Source: Candidatus Fraserbacteria bacterium RBG_16_55_9 (GTDB lineage: Bacteria; Bipolaricaulota; Bipolaricaulia; RBG-16-55-9). From it: 18,174 nt of DNA. The position numbers were made by a program, and so were the translations under genes. Where the stretch lies: NCBI GenBank assembly GCA_001778455.1, contig MFGX01000007.1, positions 5,196-23,369 of the forward strand, read 5' to 3'. Shown in pieces: positions 1-8,100 of the stretch (positions within the stretch are counted from its first letter, which is position 1; every line of letters starts with the position of its first letter). The notes below the pieces were generated by a model. The model did not search any database. It was not told the DNA's origin and saw nothing but the letters and a program-made list of their open reading frames with translations.

Positions 1-547
1 TGGCATGTCCGGCATAAATCGAGACTTTGAACGTCACATCCTTGGGTATGTCACCCTTCTTCTTGAGTTCATTGAGGAGCCACAGAAGCCCCTCATCGAT
101 GACTAGAAAACCCCGAAACCCCAACTCGATTGCTCGCATGATATCTGTGATCACATAGCGCAGCTGATCCGACCCACGAAATCTCAAACCTGAGAGTCCG
201 CCCTCGGGGGTGACAAGCTGCCGTCCGGTATCCCAGGCGGAGCGTGGCCCGGGCGTCAGAATCACTTCCGATTTCGCTTCGGCCGCCAACTTTGCGAAGT
301 CTTTCAGTTCCTTCTTGTCCAAGAGCGTCGCACCCATCACGACGGAAATCATCCTGTGAATGGGCATCTTGCGTTTCCCGCTTTCGTCCAGCAGAGCCTC
401 AAGCACACTGAGGCGCTCTACACCCGAGATCTCCATGCGATAATGGGCCCCATCTGGGAAGCGCTTTTCACTCGATGGCAGCTCATACGCATCCCGGCCG
501 GGGATGCCCACTTTCTCCATCGCCTTGGCGACCTGCTGCATCTTCAT
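1..547 (-). CDS. Conserved protein of unknown function, TIM-barrel/U32-peptidase-like (partial, cut by left edge)
   Basis: The open frame runs from an ATG at 547 off the left edge; 182 residues are visible and the C-terminus is missing. The start is preceded by AGGGAG eight bases upstream. Visible landmarks are GIPGRDAYELP near residue 14, a central TPGPRSAWDTGRQ near 98, LRFRGSDQL near 121 and FRGFLVIDEGLLWLL near 144. From memory this resembles a conserved family often labelled U32-type peptidase or TIM-barrel protein in anaerobes, but I see no catalytic motif that proves a protease and give no function. It is the last visible gene of the C1 operon, 33 bp after the nickel transporter, so it may be co-transcribed with formyl-H4F synthetase and the methylene-H4F reductase complex. 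It could equally be a chance passenger. Confidence 0.6.
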   Translation of the reverse strand, partial: MKMQQVAKAMEKVGIPGRDAYELPSSEKRFPDGAHYRMEISGVERLSVLEALLDESGKRKMPIHRMISVVMGATLLDKKELKDFAKLAAEAKSEVILTPGPRSAWDTGRQLVTPEGGLSGLRFRGSDQLRYVITDIMRAIELGFRGFLVIDEGLLWLLNELKKKGDIPKDVTFKVSIYAGHA

Positions 548-579
548 GGTCCATCTCCCTTCTTCCCCTTACAACATCA

Positions 580-1290
580 TCAAGGCCCCAACCAGCCTTC
601 GAGAGTGCCAATCTCGAGCATCATCCACAAGCCGAAGACGATACTGGCGAGACCCGCGGTAAGAGCAATGGCGCGGTGCGCTCGCTGCAATGCAGGAGCG
701 TGCGCTGCCCAGACTACGGGCAGCCCCAGGAGGAAACTCACCAAGAGCATGCCTCCAATCGAGCCGGCACCAAAGACGAGAATGTATAAGAGACCCGCCA
801 GCTCAGAGCGAACCGTGCCCAGCACCAAGAGCATCAGTGCCGCGCTGCCGGCCAGCCCATGGATCATGCCCACAACAAGGGGCTTCCAACTCCATTCCGG
901 ATGCTCATGGGTATGCTCCCGCGCGCCCGCGTGACCGTGAAAGTGAATGTGCTCCTCCGCGCCGTGAGAATGTCGGTGCAAGTGGATTCTCTGGCGACGC
1001 AGCGTCCAGAGCGTCGAGATACCCAACAAGATCAACATGAATCCCACCAAGAACTCCGCTGCTTGAGCCAGAGAGCTCGAAATGGAGAGTTTGCCGAAGA
1101 GCACGAGGAGCCCCATGATGCTCAGCGTGAATGTGTGCCCCACGCCCCACAGCACGCCGACGAGCGCCGCCTTCGTTAACTGTCTCGTCTGTGCCACAAT
1201 CGCCGAGACGGCTACGACATGATCCGCGTCGAGGGCGTGCCGAAGCCCCAATAGAAAGCCTAAGCTCAATAGCGCCCACAGCTGCTCCAC
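580..1290 (-). CDS. Nickel/cobalt transporter, UreH/NicO-like membrane protein
   Basis: This is a polytopic inner-membrane protein of about 236 aa. The first helix carries the NiCoT/UreH-type metal signature H18-A-x-D-A-D-H24 (RHALDADHV), and the second carries GVGHT (H52). A cytoplasmic-type loop at residues 101-130 holds 11 histidines in HxH runs, typical of Ni2+ or Co2+ binding. A later helix has GMIHGLAGSAAL. The likely start is the GTG at 1290, because AGGAGG lies five bases upstream; a second GTG at 1296 sits right against that Shine-Dalgarno and is less likely. The gene begins 23 bp after the fhs stop, so it is probably in the same transcript. Nickel uptake fits a Wood-Ljungdahl organism, where CO dehydrogenase/acetyl-CoA synthase and [NiFe] hydrogenases need Ni. 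The family is clear. Substrate (Ni or Co) and direction of transport are inferred; RcnA-like efflux is an alternative. Confidence 0.82.
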   Translation of the reverse strand: MEQLWALLSLGFLLGLRHALDADHVVAVSAIVAQTRQLTKAALVGVLWGVGHTFTLSIMGLLVLFGKLSISSSLAQAAEFLVGFMLILLGISTLWTLRRQRIHLHRHSHGAEEHIHFHGHAGAREHTHEHPEWSWKPLVVGMIHGLAGSAALMLLVLGTVRSELAGLLYILVFGAGSIGGMLLVSFLLGLPVVWAAHAPALQRAHRAIALTAGLASIVFGLWMMLEIGTLEGWLGP

Positions 1291-1313
1291 GGCCACCTCC
1301 TCGGATTACCCTT

Positions 1314-3074
1314 TCAAAAGAGTCCCATCACTTTGCCCGTCTTCACGTCGACATCAATCCGGCGGAAGGCCGGATCGGAGGCCGTCCCCGGCATGAGACT
1401 GATCGTACCCGTCATCGGACACAGGAACTTCGCACCTGAGAAGATCAACACATCGCGGACCGGCAATGTCCACCCCTTGGGAACTCCCTTCAAATCGGGA
1501 TTGTGACTGAGCGAGAGATGGGTCTTGACCATCATCGTCTGATAGTCGCTGTACTTCGGATCCGCTTCGAGCTTCTTAAGCTTCTCTTCGGCCTCAGAAG
1601 TCCAGCTCACGCCGTCCGCTCCGTAGACGACTTTGGCGATCTTCTCCACCCTCTGGCGCAGCTTCATCCCCAGAGGATAGAGGAACTCGAACTTGCTCTC
1701 TTCTTCGGCAGCATCGACGACGGCATCGACCAGTTCCAGAGCGCCATCGCCGCCTTTGAGCCAGTGTTCTGAAAGAGCACAGCGAGCGCCTGCCTTCTCC
1801 ACCGTGTTCTTGACGACAGCAATCTCCTTCTTCGTATCCGTGTGGAAGGCATTGATGCAGACCACGGGCACAATTCCGGAAGCCTTAATAATCTGGATAT
1901 GATGGAGCAGATTGTCCATCCCCTGCTCCAGTAGCGTGACGTTCTCCTTCGTGTACTCGTCTGGCAGGGGTCGGCCAGGTACAACCCTCGGTCCACCGCC
2001 GTGCATCTTGAGAGCTCGAATGGTTGCTACAAGCACCGATACGTGCGGCTTCAGACCGCTCAAACGAGACTTCACATTCCAGAATTTTTCGAAGCCAATG
2101 TCCGCGCCGAAGCCGCTCTCCGTGACATGATAGTCAAAGAGCTTGAGCCCCAGACGATCGCCGATGATCGAGGACTGACCCACAGCGATATTCGCAAAGG
2201 GCCCTGCATGGACCATGACGGGCTGGTACTCGATGGAGCAGCAGAGCGTGGGATTAATGGTGTTGCGCATCCATGCGGCCATGGCGCCGTCCACCTCAAG
2301 GTCATGCGCAGTAACCGGATTCGCTTTCTTATCAAAGGCAATGGTGATCTGCCCGATCCGTTCGCGCAGATCCGCGAGATCCCTCGCGATGGCCAAGATG
2401 GCCATGAGCTCTGAGCTCACCGCGATGTCAAATCGTGACTGCATCATGTAGCCATCCATGCGATCGCCCATACCGATGATGATGTGCCGCAGCGTCTGAG
2501 CGCAGAAATCCATGATCCAGCCCATCTGCACGCGCGTGGGATCAATGTCCAATCGACGCAGGCCGATCTTGCTTAACTGCGCGTCGTCGTAATTGCGCTC
2601 GTGTTGCATCCGGGCGCTCAATGCAACCATGGCCAGGTTATGGGCATTCATGATGTCATTGATGTCGCCGGTGAGACCCAGGGAGAACTCGGTCATCGGG
2701 ATGAGGAGAGCATTGCCGCCGCCAGCCGCGGTGCCCTTGATGTTCATACTCGGCCCACCCGAGGGCTGCCGGACGCATCCGCCGACGTTTAGACCTCGTT
2801 TGCCCATGCCCTCGATGAGGCCCAATGTCGTCGTCGTCTTTCCCTCTCCCAACGGTGTTGGAGTGATGGCGGTCACTTCAATGTATTTGCCATCACGCTT
2901 GCCCTTGAGGCGCTCCATGATCTTCATGAAGTCCAACTTGCCGACTCTTCCATACGGGATGATCTCTTCTTTCTTGAGCCCCATTCGCTCTTGCCATTCT
3001 TCTGGCAAGGGCATCTTGGGTTCAGAGAGCTCGGCAATCTGCCAATCCTTCAGTTTTGTCGCATCGTACGGCAC
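1314..3074 (-). CDS. fhs: Formate--tetrahydrofolate ligase (formyl-H4F synthetase)
   Basis: Fhs catalyses formate + ATP + H4F to 10-formyl-H4F, the first ATP-dependent step of the methyl branch of the Wood-Ljungdahl pathway, in the cytoplasm. The 586-aa product shows the P-loop TPTPLGEGKTTTT at residues 71-83. It also has the family blocks VRQPSGGPSMNIKG, ALLIPMTEF, SLGLTGDINDI, NAFHTDTKKE and a C-terminal TGTISLMPG near the end. It is somewhat longer than the roughly 555-aa clostridial enzymes, mainly at the N-terminus. The start is placed at GTG 3074, which has AAGGAGG five bases upstream and lies 19 bp after the metF stop. An in-frame extension to 3146 would overlap metF and has no good ribosome site. 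It follows metF and precedes the nickel transporter on the same strand, so expression is probably coupled to the MetFV-Hdr complex. Confidence 0.97.
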   Translation of the reverse strand: MPYDATKLKDWQIAELSEPKMPLPEEWQERMGLKKEEIIPYGRVGKLDFMKIMERLKGKRDGKYIEVTAITPTPLGEGKTTTTLGLIEGMGKRGLNVGGCVRQPSGGPSMNIKGTAAGGGNALLIPMTEFSLGLTGDINDIMNAHNLAMVALSARMQHERNYDDAQLSKIGLRRLDIDPTRVQMGWIMDFCAQTLRHIIIGMGDRMDGYMMQSRFDIAVSSELMAILAIARDLADLRERIGQITIAFDKKANPVTAHDLEVDGAMAAWMRNTINPTLCCSIEYQPVMVHAGPFANIAVGQSSIIGDRLGLKLFDYHVTESGFGADIGFEKFWNVKSRLSGLKPHVSVLVATIRALKMHGGGPRVVPGRPLPDEYTKENVTLLEQGMDNLLHHIQIIKASGIVPVVCINAFHTDTKKEIAVVKNTVEKAGARCALSEHWLKGGDGALELVDAVVDAAEEESKFEFLYPLGMKLRQRVEKIAKVVYGADGVSWTSEAEEKLKKLEADPKYSDYQTMMVKTHLSLSHNPDLKGVPKGWTLPVRDVLIFSGAKFLCPMTGTISLMPGTASDPAFRRIDVDVKTGKVMGLF

Positions 3075-3093
3075 ATTTCCCTCCTTGAGCGAA

Positions 3094-4026
3094 TCAAGCG
3101 AACTTACCGACCGGCTGCTTTTTGCGCACGCAAGCTCGCTCCACAATCTCGGGCACGACTTCCTCCCATTGAACAGCCATTATGTGCACACCTCGCACGC
3201 CTTCGATCTCTTTCAATGCTTGAATCAATTGGACACAGATTGTGACTCCTTCGGCTTTCGCGTCAGGTGACGCTTGCATGCGTTGGATGAGTTCATCTGG
3301 CACGCGCACGCCGGGCACTTTCGTGTTCATGTAGTTCATGACTTTGGCAGATTTGACAGGCATAACGCCTGGCAGAATGGCAAGTTTCTCGTGAAGTTTT
3401 CGTTCGCGAACTTGAGCCATGAATACTCGAAAACGCTCGACGTCGAAGATGACCTGTGTCTGAATGAAGTCAGCTCCGGCATTTGCTTTCTTCCCCAGTC
3501 GAACGACGCGAAACTCCGGAGGCGGTGCCAAGGGATTCTCAGCCGCGCCGATGAAGACGGCAGGTTTTTCTCCCGTGATCCTATCTCCCGATAGAAAAAC
3601 CCCTTCATCTCGCATCTTTCTCACCATCTGCACCATCTGGATGGAATCGATGTCATGCACACCCTTGCTCTTCGGATGGTTGCCCATGGAGATGTGGTCA
3701 CCCGTGAGACAAAGCACGTTGCGAATGCCTAGGGCTGAGGCTCCGAGAATATCGCTTTGGATGGCCAATGCGTTGCGGTCGCGGGCCGTGATCTGCAGCA
3801 CGGGATCCAGACCCATGCTTTTTACGATAGCACAGGCGCTGAGACTGCTCATGCGGGTGACTGCCGTCTGATTGTCGGTAATGTTGATGGCATCTACCCA
3901 GTCACCCAAGAGCTTGGCGCCATTCTCGATGACGTGCCGGTCGGCGCCCTTGGGCGGGCCCAATTCCGCTGTCACGGCAAAGCCAGCGGATTCCAAGATT
4001 CGCTTTAAGTTGCTCTCACCGGTCAT
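3094..4026 (-). CDS. metF: Methylenetetrahydrofolate reductase, MetF subunit
   Basis: MetF is the FAD-containing catalytic TIM-barrel subunit that reduces 5,10-methylene-H4F to 5-methyl-H4F (or the reverse). The 310-aa product has the conserved catalytic Glu in AVTAELGPPKG (E21), the LCLTGDH motif (D110), GADFIQTQVIFD in the barrel and LPGVMPV near residue 218. The ATG at 4026 overlaps the metV stop by four bases (ATGA) and has GGGAGG upstream inside metV; an upstream in-frame extension has no support. In Moorella-type acetogens MetF works with MetV and an HdrABC-MvhD module rather than taking electrons from NADH directly. The same gene order here (hdrCBA-mvhD-metVF) makes that complex the likely context. 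Confidence 0.95.
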   Translation of the reverse strand: MTGESNLKRILESAGFAVTAELGPPKGADRHVIENGAKLLGDWVDAINITDNQTAVTRMSSLSACAIVKSMGLDPVLQITARDRNALAIQSDILGASALGIRNVLCLTGDHISMGNHPKSKGVHDIDSIQMVQMVRKMRDEGVFLSGDRITGEKPAVFIGAAENPLAPPPEFRVVRLGKKANAGADFIQTQVIFDVERFRVFMAQVRERKLHEKLAILPGVMPVKSAKVMNYMNTKVPGVRVPDELIQRMQASPDAKAEGVTICVQLIQALKEIEGVRGVHIMAVQWEEVVPEIVERACVRKKQPVGKFA

Positions 4027-4700
4027 AGCATCATATCCTCCCGCACGCGCTTTCGAGGTCCACCACCGGCACGATCCGCAGACCAATCTTTGGCGGGCAT
4101 GATTTCAGCCAGATAGTCGAGTCGATTCAATTGCTGCAGACGATTATAAATGAGAATCCAAGCACACTGGAGATCTGGCTTCACTTCACAGGTGCCATCA
4201 TCGCGCACACCCCCACAAGGGCCGTTTAAGAGGTTCTTCGCGCACCGCGCGATGGGGCAGATTCCCCCCGTCAAGTGCAGAATACATTGGCCGCACCCGG
4301 CGCAGACCTCTGTCCAGACCCCTTGGCGCTCGACCTCGCCAAAGAATCGAGTGTTCAGCGCTGGCAGGATCGGCAGAGCGAATCTCTCGGACAGCTTATT
4401 TACACCCACCCCGCAGGCCAAGGAAAGCACTGCCTCTTGCTTCTCAATCGTACCGGCAAAGGGTTCGTTAAATTCATCGTCGCATTGACGTTTAGCTGCT
4501 CCTTCGACAATCTCAACGTCGCGGCCCTGCTGCCTTCGGGCGAGACGGATCGCCGATGCCATGATCCCAACTTCTTTCTCGCCTCCGGCCATGCAGACGG
4601 CCACACACGACTGACAGCCCAAGACCAGTACTCTCTTGTAAGATGCCAGCATCTGCAAGATCTCTTCCAGTGGCTTCTGATCCGCTACGATCATACTCAT
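4023..4700 (-). CDS. metV: MetV, zinc/Fe-S partner subunit of methylenetetrahydrofolate reductase
   Basis: The 225-aa cytoplasmic protein matches the MTHFR-C family (MetV), which transfers electrons to the flavin of MetF. Cysteines are abundant and grouped: LGCQSCVAVC (C29, C32, C36), single C73 and C96, then EVCAGCGQC (C133, C136, C139), C148, C153 and NGPCGG (C162). These would ligate Fe-S clusters and possibly Zn. The ATG at 4700 overlaps the mvhD stop as ATGA, with GGGGAG just upstream; a second ATG at 4694 has more usual Shine-Dalgarno spacing and is a possible alternative. The stop overlaps the metF start by four bases, so MetV and MetF are probably made in equal amounts. An N-terminal extension to 4934 would run through mvhD in another frame and is rejected. 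Confidence 0.93.
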   Translation of the reverse strand: MSMIVADQKPLEEILQMLASYKRVLVLGCQSCVAVCMAGGEKEVGIMASAIRLARRQQGRDVEIVEGAAKRQCDDEFNEPFAGTIEKQEAVLSLACGVGVNKLSERFALPILPALNTRFFGEVERQGVWTEVCAGCGQCILHLTGGICPIARCAKNLLNGPCGGVRDDGTCEVKPDLQCAWILIYNRLQQLNRLDYLAEIMPAKDWSADRAGGGPRKRVREDMML

Positions 4701-5161
4701 CCACTCCCCTTTGCTACAGCAGCCGGGTTGGCGGCTAAAGCGGCGTGATGCAACGGCCCCAGTGCGCGAACGCGCAGTGTCATCTCGTGAGCGATCTGAG
4801 CGAACCTGTTGCCCTGGGCTGAGCTGAGGTTGAAGAACTCTAAGCGCTCCTGTTCGATGCCAATCCTCTTTAAGAGCTCCTGCGTCGCTTGTACTCGTTT
4901 CTTGGCGCGCAGGTTTCCAGAGATGAAATGACAACTGCCTTCCAAACAGCCGGCGACCATGACACCATCGACACCAACTTCAAACGCTTTCAATAGATAT
5001 AGAGCGTCAAGTTTTCCCGTGCAAGGCAACCGGATAATGCGAACGTTGGATGGATACTTGAGTCGCAAGACGCCTGCCAAGTCTGCTGCTGCAAACGCGC
5101 AATAGTGGCAGCAGAAGGCTACTAGCCTCGGCTCGAAGTTCTCTTGTCCTACTTCCGGCAT
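4697..5161 (-). CDS. mvhD: MvhD-family [2Fe-2S] electron-transfer subunit
   Basis: This 154-aa protein belongs to the MvhD family, also called hydrogenase iron-sulfur subunit. In methanogens MvhD links a hydrogenase to HdrA; in Moorella-type acetogens it links HdrABC to MetFV. Key residues are AFCCHYC (C17, C18, C21), LPCTGK (C47) and GCLEGSCHF (C72, C77), the usual ligand set of the family. The ATG at 5161 is three bases after the hdrA stop, and GGGAG inside the end of hdrA serves as ribosome site. The stop overlaps the metV start by four bases. There is no hydrogenase gene in the window, so the partners here are most likely HdrA on one side and MetV on the other. Confidence 0.93.
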   Translation of the reverse strand: MPEVGQENFEPRLVAFCCHYCAFAAADLAGVLRLKYPSNVRIIRLPCTGKLDALYLLKAFEVGVDGVMVAGCLEGSCHFISGNLRAKKRVQATQELLKRIGIEQERLEFFNLSSAQGNRFAQIAHEMTLRVRALGPLHHAALAANPAAVAKGSG

Positions 5162-5164
5162 AGC

Positions 5165-8100
5165 TTAGGCTCCCACGAAGAATTCTTCTAGCATCGACAG
5201 CTCTTGCGCGTCCTCGAATTGTCGCAGTTGAATGGCCTTCACCGGGCAGTCCGAGGCACAGATCCCGCAACCTTGACACTTGACCGCTTCCACTTCTGCT
5301 AAGCCTTCGGCAGTGATGAAGATCGCCCCGTACGGACACTCCCTGACACACGTCAAGCACGAAGTGCATTTCTCATCATCGACCACGGCTACCACGCCAC
5401 CGGCTTCCAGAGTCTGTTTCGCTAAGATCGTGGCCGCTCTCCCCGCGGCCGCTTTGGCTTTCGCGATCAGCTCTGGAATCTGGCCCGGCGCGTGGGAGGA
5501 ACCACACACAAAGATTCCGTGAGATGCGAAATCCACCGGGCGCAGCTTAATGTGAGCTTCTACGAAGAAACCGTACGCATCCACGGGAATTTTCAGTTGG
5601 CGACTCAGTTCTTCGTTGTCTCGGTCGGGCACCAACCCTGTGCTTAGCACCAGCAAGTCCGGCTTGATGAGAATCGCTCGCTTCAGTTGTGCGTCTTGCA
5701 CCGTCACGAGGAGTTGATCGCCCAGCTTGTGAGCTTGCGAGGGTGTCTGCTCTTCATGGCGGATGAAGATGACTGCCTTCTCACGCGCCTTGCGGTAGTA
5801 ATCTTCCATAAACCCGTAAGTCATCATCTCGCGGTAGAGCACGTAGACGCGTCGATCGGGGTCACGTTCGACGAGAGCCAGAGCGTTCTTGACCGCCTCG
5901 GCGCAGCAGGTGCGTGAACAATATGGGCGCTTTTCGTCACGCCCAACGCACTGAATCATGACAACCGTCTTCGCGTTCTTGATGGCCTGAGGCTCTTCGT
6001 GAATGAGGTGCTCCAGTTCTCGCTGCGTGAGCACACGCGGGTCATGGCCGTAGAAATACTCAGTGGGTTTGTGCTCATCGGCTTCCGCAGCGACGATCAC
6101 GACACCATGTTGAATGTGCGCTTCGCCCTGAGGGTGTGCGATCACAGTCGAGAAGTTCCCCACAAAACCGGAGATCTCTTTGATCGTAGCGCGTGTATAG
6201 GCGCGAATTCGCGGGTGCGACCGGACCTTGTTGATCAGCTCAGCTCGAAAACGCTGCACGTCGTCACCTGCAAGAGTCCAATGCGTAGGCCGCAAGTCAC
6301 TTCCCAATTCATCGTTCTTCTCGATGAGAAAGGCCTCAAAACCACTGTCGGCAAGCGTCAAAGCCGCCGTCATTCCCGATAGTCCCCCACCAAGCACCAG
6401 CGCCTTGGGTATAACATTCACAAATTGCAACGAGAGCGGTTTGAGCAACCGTGATTTCGCCACACCCATGCGCACGAGATCCTTTGCCTTTTCTGTCGCT
6501 CTCGCCGGTTGATCCGAGTGTACCCAGGAGCACTGCTCGCGAATGTTCACCATCTCAAAAAGGTACTTGTTGAGCCCGGCCTCGCGTATCGTGTCCTGGA
6601 AAAGCCCTTCTAGATTTCTGGGTGTGCACGAAGCGACAACGATGCGATTCAAGCTCTTCTCTTCGATGAGTTGCTTCATGTGTTTGAGGTTGTCTTGGCT
6701 GCAGGTGTAGAGCACGTTCTCTGCGTGCACCACGCCCGGCAGCGCCCGCGCATAGTCAGCCACAGCTCTCACGTCTACGACCCCAGCGATGTTGCTGCCG
6801 CAGTGGCAGACGAAGACGCCGATACGCGGCCCGCCATCCGGTGAAAGCTCCCTAGGATATTGTTTCTCTTGAGTGCGCGTGCCTCGCGATCTGGCCAGGA
6901 GTTCACCGGCAGCGGCTGCCGCGGCACTCGCTTGAATGACTGTCTCTGGGATGTCTTTCGGACCTGTGAATGCACCCGTTACGTAGACACCTGGACGCGA
7001 ACTCTCCACGGGACTGAGCATCTGTGCCTGAGCAAAGCCATGCTCGTTCAGCTCGATATGAAGCCTCTCTGCCAGAGCCTGACTCTTCACATGCGGTCGC
7101 AAGCCAACAGAGAGTACGACCAAATCAAACTCTTCTTCACAGAGCTTTCCGTTTTCATCTCTATGTCGTAGGACGAGGTTCTTCGTCTCCGGGACTTCAA
7201 CAACCTGGGAGACCATCGAGCGGATGTAGCGAACACCTTGTGCCTTCGCACGCTCCACTAACTGTGAAAAACCCTTGCCATAGGCGCGCAGGTCAATATA
7301 GAAGATCGCGGGCTCAATACGGGCATCGTGTTCTTTGGCGACCAGGGCTTCCTTGGCTGTATACATGCAGCACACGCCCGAGCAGTAGCTTAGGTGCCGA
7401 AGATCTCGCGATCCCACGCACTGGATGAAGGCAATCTTCTTTGGAGCTTGATTGTCTGAGGGGCGCAGCACTTTCCCTAAGGTGGGTCCAGAGGCACTCA
7501 GCAGACGCTCGAATTGCACAGACGTCACAACGTTGGCATGCCGCCCAAAGCCATATTCATCCAGGAATCGGGCATCGTACGTCTCAAAACCTGGAGCCAA
7601 GACGACCGCGCCGACGTGAAGCTCTTCGATGCGCTCGACCATCTCGTGATGGATGGCCTGGGCCTGGCAGACCTTCACGCATTGATAACATTCAGCGCAG
7701 ATACCGCAGGACAGGCATCGCTGAGCTTCTGTGATGGCCTGTTCTTCCGTCAGACCCAACTCGACCTCACGGAAGCCGCTTAGGCGCTCTTCCACCGATG
7801 CCGTGGGCAAAACGGCTCGTGCCTGCCGCTGGATCCGGCCCTGGGTGAGCTGAGCAGTCAATTCCTCCGGAGTGGATTCAGCCATGGGAAGAGGTTGCGT
7901 TTCGCGCGGCGTACGCAGCGGCAACCCGCGCAAATAGCGATGAATGGAGAGAGCCCCGCGACGGCCGGCGGCGATGGCTTCGATCAGAGTTCCGGGACCT
8001 TGGGCGGCGTCACCCCCGGCAAAAAACCCTGGCCGGTTGGTAGCTAGCGTCTCCATGTCTACCGCGAATGTCCCATGAGGAGTCGTCTGCAATCCGTGGT

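Noticed and set aside
356..934. 192-codon open frame on the plus strand
   Set aside because: It spans the oppositely oriented unknown gene and Ni transporter; its product is low-complexity and the transporter frame has convincing metal motifs.
2593..3270. 225-codon open frame on the plus strand
   Set aside because: Antisense to fhs and the end of metF, both strongly supported by family motifs; the plus-strand product shows no coherent domain.
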